A stretch of DNA of 64,000 nt, from positions 647,303 to 711,302 of the forward strand of contig CABFPE010000144.1 of NCBI GenBank assembly GCA_900660155.1. The letters are read 5' to 3'. Positions 10,903-21,764 of this stretch are shown piece by piece; positions within the stretch are counted from its first letter, which is position 1, and every line of letters starts with the position of its first letter. The notes under the pieces are model-generated. The model made no database searches. It was not told the DNA's origin and worked only from the letters and a program-made list of their open reading frames with translations. Position numbers and translations under genes: made by a program. This DNA comes from Hofstenia miamia (lineage: Eukaryota; Xenacoelomorpha; Acoela; Hofsteniidae).

Positions 10903-12665
10903 AATAGAATAGAATAGAATAGAATTTCTTACTAAATTTAGTACATTGGCATAACTAAACATCTCAACAAAAGCTGCTAATACTACACTTAATGCGTCAG
11001 TAATAACATGAAGTACAGAAACAATAAAATACAACAACAAAAACATGGATGCAGAATTTACAGTTTACCCAGTTTATTGCTAATTATTTTAACTAATGAT
11101 ATTTTTTGAAAAACTGAAATCCTTTCCATGACGTAGAACCGATTTTAGGGATATGTTGCTTACGGAGGTAGTTATTGATTTGACTTTTAAATTTCCTGTG
11201 ACTTTTGATTCGTTTTATTTCAATTGGTAAGCTATTCCATAGTTCAATTGTTGAGTTTAAAAATGAATTTTTAAGAAAATATTTTTTAAACTTCACTTTT
11301 CTGAATTTAGAAAGCCTCAAATTATAAGTTGAATGCGCATATAATGGAAATTGTAGTTTACTGTAAGGTGAACGCTGACTTAAAATATCCTAAAATTTTA
11401 TTAATGAAAAGTATCTTATGAAATATGAAGCATCGTCATGATTTGAATATGAACTTTTGTCGCTCCTAGTCGAGTAATTATCGTTATGAATATTTGTTGC
11501 CCATTTAATTTGTGAGTCGATTTTATTTATTAATGAGTGGTTCATGTAATTAAATAAAACATTGCAGTATCTTAATACTAGAGAGTTAACCAACATAGAT
11601 TTCTTTTTCGAATTTACAAAATTGCCTACATGTGAAATAGTTTTAATTCCCATTGCCATTTTGCGTAATACTATGCGTATGTGACTTGAATAGTTCAATT
11701 TATTATCGATTGTTACTCCAAGATATTTGAAGGATTCGACTTGAGTAATTTTTTAGCCCGAAAAATTTAAAATATGTGATTGGTTATCTTTGTGAAAAGG
11801 AGACATAACACCGAATTCTGTTTTAGAGGGATTTACAGCTAAATGGTGCATATTAAAATATTTTAGCAGTTGAGAAAGATTGATTTCTAACTTACTAATT
11901 GATGTTTCTTTTTGATTGTCATGTGCGTAAATACACGTGTCGTCAGCATACTGCACTATTCCACAATCATTGCTTAAATTGCTATTTAAATCATTTACTA
12001 AATCATTTACATGCAACGAGAAAAATAGAGGCCCTAAAATAGTACCTTGTGGGATACCTTTGTAAGTTTTAACCCAGTTAGAAAATATACCATTTACCTT
12101 AACTCTTTGAGAACGATCACTTAATTAGCACCTTACTAAATTTATACTATTAGAGTCGAAACCAATGTAATCTAATGTTTTAAGAAGAATATAGTGATCA
12201 ATGGAATCAAATGCTTTGGACAAATGGATGGAAGCAATTGTGACAAAATTGTTATTATCGAGATAAAATCTCCAATTTTCAGTAGCATAAAGTAAAGCAT
12301 CAGAGGTGGAGTGAGCTTTGCGAAAGCCAAATTGAGTATTCGAAAAAATTGATTCATGATGGAGTGTGTATTTGGTCAAATATTAGTTTTTCGAAGATTC
12401 TTGCAAAAGGCGAGATGATTAAAATAGGCCGGTAATTGCAACATTTTAGCGGGTTATCTCTTTTATATATGGAAGTAACATTAGCTAATTTTAACATTGA
12501 TGGGAAGGTATTTAGTTTTATGCAGTGATTGATAATATGGCTTAAAGAACTACTAATGAATTTTGCACAATCTTTAATACACCATGCCGGCATTTCAGAA
12601 GGTCCGCTTGATTTATTTACTTTCAGATTTTTTATTGCTTGAAGGACTTCGTATTGAGTCACAAA
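10903..12665 (-). mobile_element. LINE fragment B, CR1/L2-like: reverse transcriptase and 3' end
   Basis: A 5'-truncated minus-strand LINE. The coding part runs from about 12662 to 11093. It is followed by a short AT-rich 3' region and ends in the small tail repeat (TTCTA)n at about 10925-10903, the kind of microsatellite tail typical of CR1/L2-type elements. ORF2 starts inside RT, so endonuclease and ORF1 are missing. The copy carries several frame shifts and stops. Confidence 0.8.
11093..12662 (-). pseudogene. LINE reverse transcriptase (ORF2 remnant)
   Basis: RT blocks appear in order: KNLKVNKSSGPSEMPAW (about 12620, fingers), CCNYRPILIISPFARIFEKL (12440), QFGFRKAHSTSDALLYATE (12330), IHLSKAFDSIDH (12230, block A), GIVQYADDTCIYAH (11950, block C, intact YADD), HLAVNPSKTEFGVMS (11850) and a C-terminal WNSLPIEIKRIKSHRKFKSQ (11230). 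The block A aspartate, usually DLSKAFD, is His here. With that loss and shifts near 12360, 12120, 12020 and 11750, the enzyme is inactive. The C-terminal WNSLP block fits the CR1/Jockey superfamily. Confidence 0.85.
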
Positions 12666-14388
12666 TCGGAATGAAAAATACTTTTTAGGGAGTTTGTAGA
12701 TTTTTCAGGTGTAAGTCAGAGCACCATTACAAGAAATTTAAACAGTGCCATGTGACGTCATCAAATAACTAGTGGAAGTGCAGCGTAGATTATACACTAT
12801 GCTTAACTGAAGGTGAAAAAGGTTTTTTAAAAATGTATATATCTTAATACTAATATAGTACCTAGCCCATCATCAATTGTTTAAATGCTATTGGTTTACT
12901 ATGCAAAGCAAAAAAAATTTGTTTGTAGCCATAGTTGTTCACGAGTCAAAATTTTGCAAAAAATTCAATTGAAGGAATTCTGGTAACTCTGCATTCAGCT
13001 TTACTAACACGATAATTTTTTCTATTCAAACATTCCGTAGGATTTAATCGGAAACGAATCATTGAAAGACTTCTTAATATTATTAAAGACACATTTGTGC
13101 AAGTTATAAATATGACATAAATGAAATTATTAACATAATGTGTACAGTACAAACAAATAAATGTGAAAAATTTTTGTCAGTTATATTTTTCTTGCTAGGG
13201 TCGTCATTTAATTAGGCCTTGACTGTATGTTACAAAAATAATTATACCAGCTTTATTAACCACTTGAGACACCTTCAAGCTGTTGCCTAGTTATGTTTAT
13301 TCAATGTTTAATCTAGGATTAAAATTCCGGGTTAGTTGTTTCACCTTAGGTGGTGCAGCTCATGTAGGAGTGACTATTTTAAGCACTCTATAATGGGTCT
13401 TATGCACGGCACAGCACGGATTTTCTAAAATATTGCTTTGACACGGCATGTTTTCATATGTTCTCATAAACACATTTTGTTTCTATTTTTAACCTTTCAA
13501 TCTTTTCTCTATCAAATAAAATGATCAAAGCAAGCATATTGCGTCTTATAAACAACTAAAGAAAATATGTAAACCACTGCATTGCATATAGAATTGAACA
13601 ATTTCCATGCAGTTCAAGTGAAATGAACTAATAATGGACTTTTCCAGAGATGGACGTGGGCATAACACCTTGACCCAAGTCAGCTTAGACCGAATCCTGT
13701 CTAGTGAATTTAAGTCATTACTAATTCAGCCCATTGTATACCCATTTTTAGGATTCTTACCAAACAATTTCTGTAATATTTCAATTTACTAGATGTAAAT
13801 TGGATAGGTTAAGAAACGAATAATTAGTTTATTAACTTGTTCTTGAAGTTAACCGATTTTCAAAAGGCAGCATTTAGAGTAATTAGTTTTTTTGCAAAAA
13901 TAAGTAGGTGCTTCCCGATTGACACTTGGTTGCAAAACGCTTTGTTTATCTCAGTAAGAACTTTGATAATCTGACGCAGGTCATCTGCGTGCAAAATGAC
14001 TTTTTGTGAATCCTGATATCAAACTCAATTTTACCTGCGTCGTTTCTTGCTATGCAGTGCTTTTGCTCTGTTAAGAGACCTCCAACAACAACTTGTTTCA
14101 ACTAATGGAGCACTGACATCTAAGTTTTTCGCACCTCGTTTATCTTAAGACCCCCTTCCTAGCGAAAATTTGTTCCACCGCCACTGGTTGTTTACAAAAC
14201 GAAACTGAAAATTTTACACAACACAACAACGGCAAGTCTAGTAGTCAACCTACTTTGCTTATATGCATATTGGTGACAATAATAAATTTCTTCAAATTTT
14301 TCTAAATAGTGTTCAAGAACTAAGTGATGGAAGCACCGTGCTAAAGTTGGAGTCACAATAATTGGACAAAACAATTTAGGTTGGCTTA
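12666..14388. other. Gene-free stretch
   Basis: No supported gene. Around 13385-13455 there are several GCACGGCA/CACGGCATG words like those in the ends of the hAT element at 24856-27218, which suggests a small old relic of that family. The rest is anonymous. Confidence 0.4.
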
Positions 14389-15146
14389 CACTGGTTGTCA
14401 AATTATTTCGTACCATTCTTAATTCTGTGTTTGTTGAAAATTGATAAAAATTGTGTCAAAACGTTTCGTACCCCTGCACTAATAGTCTCATAGGGTAAAA
14501 CCAAAGCTAGTAGGGAATTTTATTTCCTTTTTTCTGCAAAATTAAAATATTCTGTGTGGAATAGAGTCATATAACTTCTTTAAAATGTCGATGCCGTGGA
14601 GATTCAAGTGTATAACGGCCCGATCGATTCTCTGTCCAAGTTCTCCCAGATTTTTTGGCTGTGGTCCGTCGTACACTTTTTTGGAGATCATAGACCACAC
14701 GTTCTCCATTATGTTGAGGTCAGGGCTGCGGTTGGGCCACTTTAAAACTGATACTCCTCGCTCCTAAAAAAATTTCATCGATGAAGCGGACACGTGAACA
14801 CTGCAATCGTCCTGCTGGTACAGGAAATCGTCCCCCATCATGTTGAATACAAGGGCAAGGCAAAGGAGGATATAGTCGTTGGTAGAGCTGCGGAATTTAT
14901 GTTCCCTTTCACTCCGTTGTTAAGACCATCCACTGGCAGATTTCTCCTTTACAAGATTTATAATCTCCTTCGAATTCATTTGAATTCTTCAAAAGCCGAT
15001 GCGAAAATTTGAAAAGTCTAGATGAACTTCACGAGTCGTGGAAAGGCAAAAAGCGAAGTGGTACAAAACGTTTTGCTACGATTTTTAATTAACATGCCCG
15101 ATTTGCATGTTTAAGACTGGTACGAATTAATTTGACCAACAACGCC
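14389..15146 (-). mobile_element. Tc1-like transposon, internally deleted, IR/DR ends
   Basis: About 758 bp, bounded by TA on both sides. The left end reads CACTGGTTGTCAAATTATTT and its counterpart is inverted at about 15117-15146 (TTGGTCAAATTAATTCGTAC on the minus strand). Each end carries a second inner repeat: TCAAAACGTTTCGTACC at 14456-14472 and GCAAAACGTTTTGTACCA (minus) at about 15067-15084. This is the paired direct-repeat-in-inverted-repeat layout of many Tc1-family elements. The inside encodes only the C-terminal part of a transposase on the minus strand. A whole Tc1 is about 1.6 kb, so half has been lost. Confidence 0.8.
14520..14850 (-). pseudogene. Tc1-type DD34E transposase, C-terminal part
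   Basis: The minus strand reads FLYQQDDCSVHVSAS (second catalytic Asp in QQD) and then WPNRSPDLNIMENVW (catalytic Glu in MENVW). Counting gives 34 residues between them, the DD34E spacing of Tc1. One in-frame stop falls just before ERGVSVLKW. The N-terminal DNA-binding half and the first Asp are missing because of the internal deletion. Confidence 0.8.
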
Positions 15147-15149
15147 TAT

Positions 15150-15659
15150 CAGCAAGCTTTATTTTAGGAGCAGGGCAAACTTCAGCTTGTTTCCATTTAT
15201 CAGTATATTCACATTCACTAAATCTAGCCTGAATTTCTAGGCGCAAATTCGTCAGCATATTCAGAGTATAACCAATTCAGTATATTTCCTAGACCTTTAG
15301 ACGTTTTCCATGATACTTGTTTTAAGATATTTTAAGTCTTTTCATAAAGATATCAAGATCAACGTACAAAGATAAGAAGGATCAAATGACATATTCATTT
15401 TGCTAATCTTCATTGAATCGAGTCAAGAATTTTTTTAGATACTGCCTCGTTTTCACTAAGCATTAATAAAATCGTTTATTAAAAATACTAAGCAATACAA
15501 AATTTTAAAAAGAAAAAAATTTAAATTTCCAATGTATAAAATAAGTACATGTATTATCAATATAATGTACGAATATTCGAAGTAAATTAATTTTTAGTTT
15601 GCTTTAACTATAATTTTTTATCATTTTCATCATCTTAGAACAATATTCTGCTATTGTTG
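15150..15659. other. Anonymous AT-rich DNA
   Basis: Nothing recognised between the Tc1 element and the plus-strand LINE. Confidence 0.4.
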
Positions 15660-16195
15660 ACTTGGATTGGCAAATTTAGTTTGGAAAATTAAGTCAGACG
15701 TTATCGAATATTTAAAAGATAATAAAAAAAAGGAATTTGAGAAATTCTCTATTCCACCCTTATCAAATAAGAAATTGGAAAGCAATGACATTTTACCTGA
15801 TTCAAAAGTCAAAACGAAAATAGTTGATGTAAATCTCTTTCCAATAACGACGGTTCATTAAGTAAGAAATAGTGTCAAAAAATTGTTTCTAATGTCAAAA
15901 AATCGATCAAGAACTTATGCAAAAATGCATCCATTATTGAAAACTTGAAAATTAGTAAACGTAATGACATTGCTAGTTTTGTTAGTCAAGGAAAGAAAGA
16001 TGGCAGAAGCAGCGGCATTGGAAAAGCTTAAGAATATCAATTTGAGAATTTTTACCAAAGCTTATAAGTACAAACATTGCAATATTTGAAGAAAACTCTC
16101 AGATCTTGATTTCTTTAAGAAAAAATTATTACTTGATAATTAAGAATTATTAAAAGATGAAAATAACATTTCAAATTTTTATCTAAAGAAATTGT

Positions 16196-16483
16196 TTGAG
16201 GAATTTTTACGAAGCTATCATAAAAGCTGCACCCAAAATGCGCTTATTATTTCTCAATAAAAAATTGAAATTGGGACTCAATGTACTAAATGTTATTGGT
16301 TATCATTATGTCAAGATGGTTTGTAAGTTTGGTATGTATGAAAACTCATCAAAATCATACAATAATGAAAAATTGTCGTGCATGTTCTGTTCCAAAAATC
16401 ATAGTTATAAAGAATGTCCCATTAAAAATGACAATAAACATAATTGTATAAATTGTGTTAATTCAAAGCAGTTAAAAATCTAA
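16196..16483 (+). pseudogene. LINE ORF1 zinc-knuckle segment
   Basis: The open stretch has a C-terminal CMFCSKNHSYKECP run (Cys-x2-Cys-x4-His-x4-Cys, a CCHC knuckle) followed by NCINCV, the start of a second knuckle. Upstream, 15667-15861 is a Lys-rich ORF1-like piece in another frame. These are the nucleic-acid-binding parts of a LINE gag-like protein. The copy is broken between them. Confidence 0.65.
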
Positions 16484-16779
16484 TCAACTAGTCAATGCAT
16501 TTAGTACATCGAAGATGCTCAATATGCATTGAACAATTAAATGTTACAATTATAAGAACTCTTTGTGATTAAAGAAAAATTGTTCAATTTCATTAAATAT
16601 AATGAATATATAAAGAAACATGAAAACCAAGTTAATTAATAATTTCAAATCTTAAAAAGTAAAGTAACTAAATATGAAGAATTTATTTTTTATATGGATG
16701 GCATCACAAACCTGGTTTAAAGATATTGATAATTACAGCATTTTTAAGAAAAATATGTTTAAGATATTTCGCTAGGATA

Positions 16780-17260
16780 AAAATCTTAGAAATTCTACAA
16801 AAATTAAAGGTGGCGGCCTATTATTGATGGTACCTAAACATATTCATCCATAAAAATTTCAAGATCGAGATTTTCAAAATGACCAATTTGAAAGCTTATA
16901 GTTAGAAATTATAATTTGAATGTCAAGCATTTCATTAATTTAAGTTATTGCAATAATCGAAGAGGTTTTAATGAGTGTTCTGCTATGTTATCCTCTGAAT
17001 TACCACGAACAATGATTAAAAATAAGCCAGAATTGTTATGGGTGTGTCATGAAATTCTTTAAAGATATGTTTCATATTAATTGCACTGTTAAGATATTTC
17101 AAACTGTTATCAAAGTGCTGGTCAATCTAGCGCCATTGGTAGTTCTCAAGTGTTGATAGAAGCAAATAGTTAAATAAACTTATCGTCAAAGACCAATCTT
17201 TTTAAGCTTTACCAGTAAATTGAATGAGAAAATTTATCGAATGCCTTTTTAAGGACTAAG
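16780..17260 (+). pseudogene. LINE endonuclease relic
   Basis: Readable pieces are STKIKGGGLLLMVPKHIHP (about 16795), NDQFESL (about 16880, the usual DQFESLWIEI block) and FINLSYCNNRRGFNECSAML (about 16930). The Gly-rich block followed by an ESLWIE-like block is characteristic of APE-type endonucleases. Stops interrupt it throughout. Confidence 0.55.
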
Positions 17261-17439
17261 TATAAAAATTTGTAAACCAGAAATTTGTTTTTCACTTACT
17301 AAGTCTTAATTTTCATAACTATTATGACACAATGTCAATTAATGAGAATCTAAGTTTTATCAATAGTAATTTGGATCAATTATATAACAAACATTGTCCA
17401 GTAGTAAAGAAGATCATTTATAAAATCAAATAAAATTCC

Positions 17440-17880
17440 TACTTGGAAATTATGGATTTCAGAAACAGAGTTTGTCATCTAGAATAACTCCCAATAAAGT
17501 GATGATATTTAGTCGCGTGCTGGACGAAACTGTGGTTGGCATTTCATGATTGCGATTGAACGAAATAACAATTTCTTGGGATTTTTGTTCATTACGAATG
17601 AAATCGACATCAATTTTGAATTTCCGCAATAGCAGAAGGCCCACTTTCTCAGGTATACATTACGTAATGTCGTCCGAAAATTTGATTAGGCTTACTTCTG
17701 CTCTCTGAATTTGCATATAAATTCCACAGTTTTAGGGATTCCAAACTTTCTGACACTTTCCTGTATAGAAGCCATAAACCGTTTACTGCAATCAGATAGA
17801 ATAATGTTTTGCATCACAAAATATATGAATCTACGAAGCTAAGATTTCAAATTGATAGGATTGTTTTAACACTAGAAACC
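17440..17880 (-). pseudogene. LINE fragment D: RT palm relic
   Basis: On the minus strand, IKFSDDIT (about 17685, block C with FSDD for YADD) is followed by KWAFCYCGN and then KSQEIVISFNRNHEMP (17590) and LGVILDDKLCF (17470), the usual LGV-LD-L-F block after the palm. Only this part of an RT is left. It lies tail-to-tail against fragment C and is on the opposite strand, so it is a separate copy. Confidence 0.6.
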
Positions 17881-17900
17881 CGAAAATGGGTTAATATTCG

Positions 17901-17934
<34 letters not shown>
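17901..17934. repeat. (TA)n microsatellite
   Basis: Alternating TA of about 32 nt. Confidence 0.9.
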
Positions 17935-18114
17935 CTAAAGAGGTTTATTAGGAATATTAATGCGACTTATTTAAATGCATTAAATGCAACCAATATTCTG
18001 ATGAACAAAAAGTTAAAAATTTTATTCCAATCTATAAAAAAGCGCCAAACAACATTTCCATCCAAATACATATTCTGTTCTTAAATCTTTTGAGGTGACC
18101 TTTATAATTTAGAA

Positions 18115-18122
18115 GGTGAAGT
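18115..18122. repeat. Target-site duplication, left (hAT MITE)
   Basis: GGTGAAGT, an exact match to 18332-18339. Confidence 0.85.
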
Positions 18123-18331
18123 CATTGACGTACGCAAGGGGAAGGACGTAGTAGAGTTTGCCCCCGTCAGGTTTTCAAAAATCATTTTGACTGGATAAAT
18201 CAAAAAAATGTTGGTACAAAAAATGAAAAATTTTAAATCTATGGTCGTGAAATGCCTTTTTAGGAACTCATTTCTCATAATTTCTATGATTAAGATTTCC
18301 CTCAGGTCAGAAAATCCTGCGTACGCCCCTA
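18123..18331. mobile_element. hAT-type MITE, 209 bp
   Basis: A small non-autonomous element with inverted ends (GACGTACGCAAGGGG inside the left end; TCCTGCGTACGCCCCTA at the right end, whose reverse complement gives GGCGTACGCAGG). It is flanked by a perfect 8-bp direct repeat, GGTGAAGT, at 18115-18122 and 18332-18339. An 8-bp target duplication with short inverted ends is the hAT hallmark. It encodes nothing; the minus-strand frame across it is fortuitous. Confidence 0.8.
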
Positions 18332-18339
18332 GGTGAAGT

Positions 18340-21053
18340 TTTATTTTTGAAGAATTGATCAAACAATTAATTACTTAAGTAACTGTAAAAGTCAATTTCC
18401 AAATTGATAACAAATGACATTTCTAATTTACATTTAAAAAATAAATATCATAAAATTGATTCATGCTTTGAATTTGAGTAGGTACTTGAAACTTCAAAAA
18501 TGAGCATTTCATCATTAATCAAAAGTAAATATTTGTGATTATAATATATATATATATATATTAAAACTATATCTAATGTTCTTAAGATTTAGCCATTAAG
18601 GAGCATGAAATCAGTAAGTGATTTGCTATTTTTGATTTATTTAAATATATTTTAAAATGGCAGTCTTTAAGTTTGAATAATTTCTGCTATCTTTTCCCAA
18701 TACATTCCTTAAACAATTTCCCGCTATATATTAATGTTTACCAAGGCACTAAGAAGGAATTTTAGCAAGGGCTTTAGCTACAGTGAGATTTCAGATTAGT
18801 CATATAGTTTTATTGTTACATACACTGAGCATATTAGAACCTTAAAATCGAAAATATTACATTTGTTTACAGATAGTTTTCATTAATCTTTCGAAAATCT
18901 GAAAAAGTCTTATATTTTAAGAACATTAATTTAAAATAGTTCTTTTGGCTGACACAGTTACTTCTACAATTGAAATGTTATACTTAACTTCACAAAATTG
19001 GAAAACGCAATGCATATTTGCTTAGACCAGGCCTAGTTGCTATAAATATTTGTGAATTGGTATTAGTGAACTTTAAAAGCGTCGCTAGCATTCCAGAGTT
19101 GGATCAAGCACCCATAGATTGACATTTCTTCAGCAAATAGAATATTCCATTAGAAGAACTATATTTGCTGAAGAAATTTCATCCATATTTCTCTTCAATT
19201 TTATAACACAATTCACTTCGCAATTAATATCATCATGTTCTCAGAATTACAAATCTAATTGTCACAAAAATCTAACACATTCAAACAATGAAGAAAAGAA
19301 CAAAGGCTATTCAAACCCATAATAATATATAAAAAAAATGTTCAAACGGAAGGAAACTATCGAGGGTAAAGCCTGGCGCACACATCAAATCGATTTAATT
19401 TCTCTTAGGAGCAGCTCTCTGATGTATGCAGAGTGTTAGTAGATTGTCTGCAGCAAGGATAGCAATGATAAAATATTGAAGTTTTCATCTTTTATTCAGT
19501 CTGAAAAAAATTAGTTTTGTCGCAACACAAAAATGTGCTAATATACTATTCAATTACATAACTTCAAATTTGCTCATATATATTTATGAAGCCTTGAATA
19601 TTAAAGATAACAATGAATTAAATATATTGAAAAAATGTTGGGTGGTAAACATTATTTTTTAGATGAAAACTCAAAGCTGAGTTGTGTTACTTTAATGGAC
19701 TTTATCTCAATTTGACTTATTCAGCCCAATTTTCAAATTTTCGATGTATACTTAAAAATGCAGTCTCATGATAACATAATTATCTAGAATTGTAAGCAAT
19801 GCCTATGCAGACGTTTGCAAACAAAAATGAACCAAAATTTTTTTCAAGTCCTCGAATAAAAAATAATTTTTCAATGGAATGATTCTTTATATTTTAAATT
19901 TTACTTTTATCATATATTTTGTTCGCCTAGCAGAGTCTACCAGAGCTGCAAATACTGCAATTTTTAAATTGAAATTTCCGCTACTAAATTTTGTTATATC
20001 AAACCAAATAAATTGAATATTTATCAAATCATTTATGAACTATTTATTTCTGCTGATCATCTACAGTTTCTTGAATGTCATCCTACACTCAAGTGTTTGC
20101 GGGAATAATGCCTTGGTTTTATAGTGATGGCTTATGCATGCAAAAGCTAGGCAAGCAAATATTTTAAGTAACCAAATTTGTATAAATGATAAAAAATGAA
20201 AAATTTATTTATATATGAAATCCCTGAGGCGATATTTTTCCAGTGATATATCTGTCATATTATTATTTAAAAGTAAGATTAGTCCTGCAGTTAATTTAAT
20301 AAATCCTTTTCAAGAAAATTTCTGTAGTTTTTCCTCTAACTGGTTGTTCTTGAATTTGTTTAAATTTTCTTTAAACAGAAAATGATCGTTCTACAGACGC
20401 TGCTCAAAATCCAATAGTTAGTATTAATTTAATATTTACAAATTTCAGGTACGGCAGTCGATAAATCATGCATATCAAAATATTGAATAAGAATAGAATT
20501 TTGTGGATGTACAATTGAAGCCATGTCAATGATAACAAACTTGAGATTAATTACAAAGTTTTTCAAGATTGAGAAAATTAGAGTAGAAATTCAGATCAGA
20601 AAATTGCAGCTGAGAGTAATCACATGTAATTTGCTAAAGTTTATAAAGTTTAATAATTTTATAAAACTGGGCTCCATTTGAACGCATATGACTCTAATTT
20701 ATTTCAAAATATACCACTCTTAAATTATCCGAGCTACATTTTATTTTTGAATGAACTGGTTGCTTTAGTAGGAAAAATTCTTCTTTCTTTAACAATTCTT
20801 ATAAATTTTTTTCTTTCTGTCAAAAAAACAAATGGCCACCGTCGTATTCTTATTTAGGAATTTGTATAAGGAGTCCGTGGAATAAAAAATTGTGAAGAAA
20901 TCATTATCCCAGACAGGAGCCTCGCTCAAATATATTCTGTTTCTGGCACTGCTTGAATAGAACAATGTTTCTGGTTGATATTTAAATAATAAATATCATG
21001 TTTAATTTTGGGTTATTGATTGAATGAACATATTTCGTGTGGTTCTTTTACAG
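18340..21053. other. Long gene-free stretch
   Basis: About 2.7 kb of AT-rich DNA with a TA run at 18543-18562. The frame 19119-19322 (plus) lacks family resemblance and splice context. No repeats with recognisable ends are seen. Confidence 0.45.
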
Positions 21054-21196
21054 CAAGAGTGTTTCAATGCAAGGCAATAAACGCACTGCTTGCTTTGCTA
21101 GCTAAATCGCGCGATGAATTGAAGAAAGCGGATGTAATTTTAGGTATAGCATTAAGGCATCTGCTTGCTGTGGCGCAATCATCGAATTATTTTTAA
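21054..21196 (+). CDS. Possible terminal exon, unknown gene
   Basis: A good acceptor (TTCTTTTACAG|CA) opens a frame of 46 codons ending in TAA at 21196. The translation (KAINALLALLAKSRDELKKA in the middle) looks helical and protein-like, and the base composition is clearly less AT-rich than the flanks (TCGCGCGATG). I do not recognise the family and found no partner exon upstream. It could be the end of a gene spread over the gene-free stretch to the left, or a relic. Confidence 0.3.
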
Positions 21197-21257
21197 AGCA
21201 GATCATAATGAATGCTTTTATTCATACTATTACTTGATTCTTGAATGTTGTTTTACA

Positions 21258-21468
21258 GCAAACTAACAATTTACGATTTGTACAGTTGAATAGATGTAGA
21301 TTACTCATACAATTAAAGAATGAAATTCGTTTATTAAAAAACTATTGTTTAAGCACTGCTTGCTTTGCTTACATTTTTATTCTCAACTTGTTTGGATTCG
21401 GAAATATTCACTTAATTGACCTTGAAAAATTCCCTATTAAGCCAATGAAAATACAACCTAGCCTCTAG
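21258..21468 (+). CDS. Possible exon or relic, unknown
   Basis: A second acceptor-like TGTTTTACAG|CA precedes an open frame ending at 21468. It contains LFGFGNIHLIDLEKF, which loosely resembles the nucleotide-binding turn of E1/ThiF proteins, but without the Gly-x-Gly motif. It shares the word CACTGCTTGCTTTGCT with the exon-like segment at 21093-21108, so one may be a diverged copy of the other. Support is weak. Confidence 0.2.
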
Positions 21469-21764
21469 ACATAGTAATATAAAATGATTTCTTGGTTTAT
21501 ATTATTATTTACTATAACAACAGCAAAGATACGCTAAATTTATAAATAAAACGTTCGGCTAAAATTGATATTATTACATGCCCTACTGATAATGAACTTT
21601 AACATAAAAATTACAATATTTAATTCTAAGAATAAGATACTTCCAATTTGATGCTTGTCCACGGTAAGGTAATTTCTACTTTAAATCTAGAAAATTGTCT
21701 AAAATATTGAATACCATTGACTTTCTTTGTATTTTAATTTAGAAATATTTAATTACATTTTTAG

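Larger units (their letters stand above)
15660..17430 (+). mobile_element. LINE fragment C: gag-like ORF1 and endonuclease
   Basis: A plus-strand non-LTR element relic with two parts in order. ORF1 (about 15660-16483) ends in a zinc-knuckle segment. A decayed endonuclease start of ORF2 lies at about 16680-17430. RT is absent. Zinc-knuckle ORF1 proteins are typical of I/Jockey/R1-type LINEs and unlike the esterase ORF1 at 7220. At least five stops or shifts are seen. It meets the minus-strand RT piece near 17440. Confidence 0.6.

Noticed and set aside
10747-11046. Hydrophobic 99-codon minus-strand frame
   Set aside because: It falls in the 3' non-coding end of LINE fragment B, just before its tail repeat.
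18102-18362. 86-codon minus-strand frame
   Set aside because: It runs across the borders of the hAT MITE and its target duplications, so it is fortuitous.
21258-21468. E1/ThiF-like enzyme fragment suggested by GFGNIHLIDLE
   Set aside because: The Gly-x-Gly nucleotide-binding motif and neighbouring blocks are missing. The likeness is too short to name a function.
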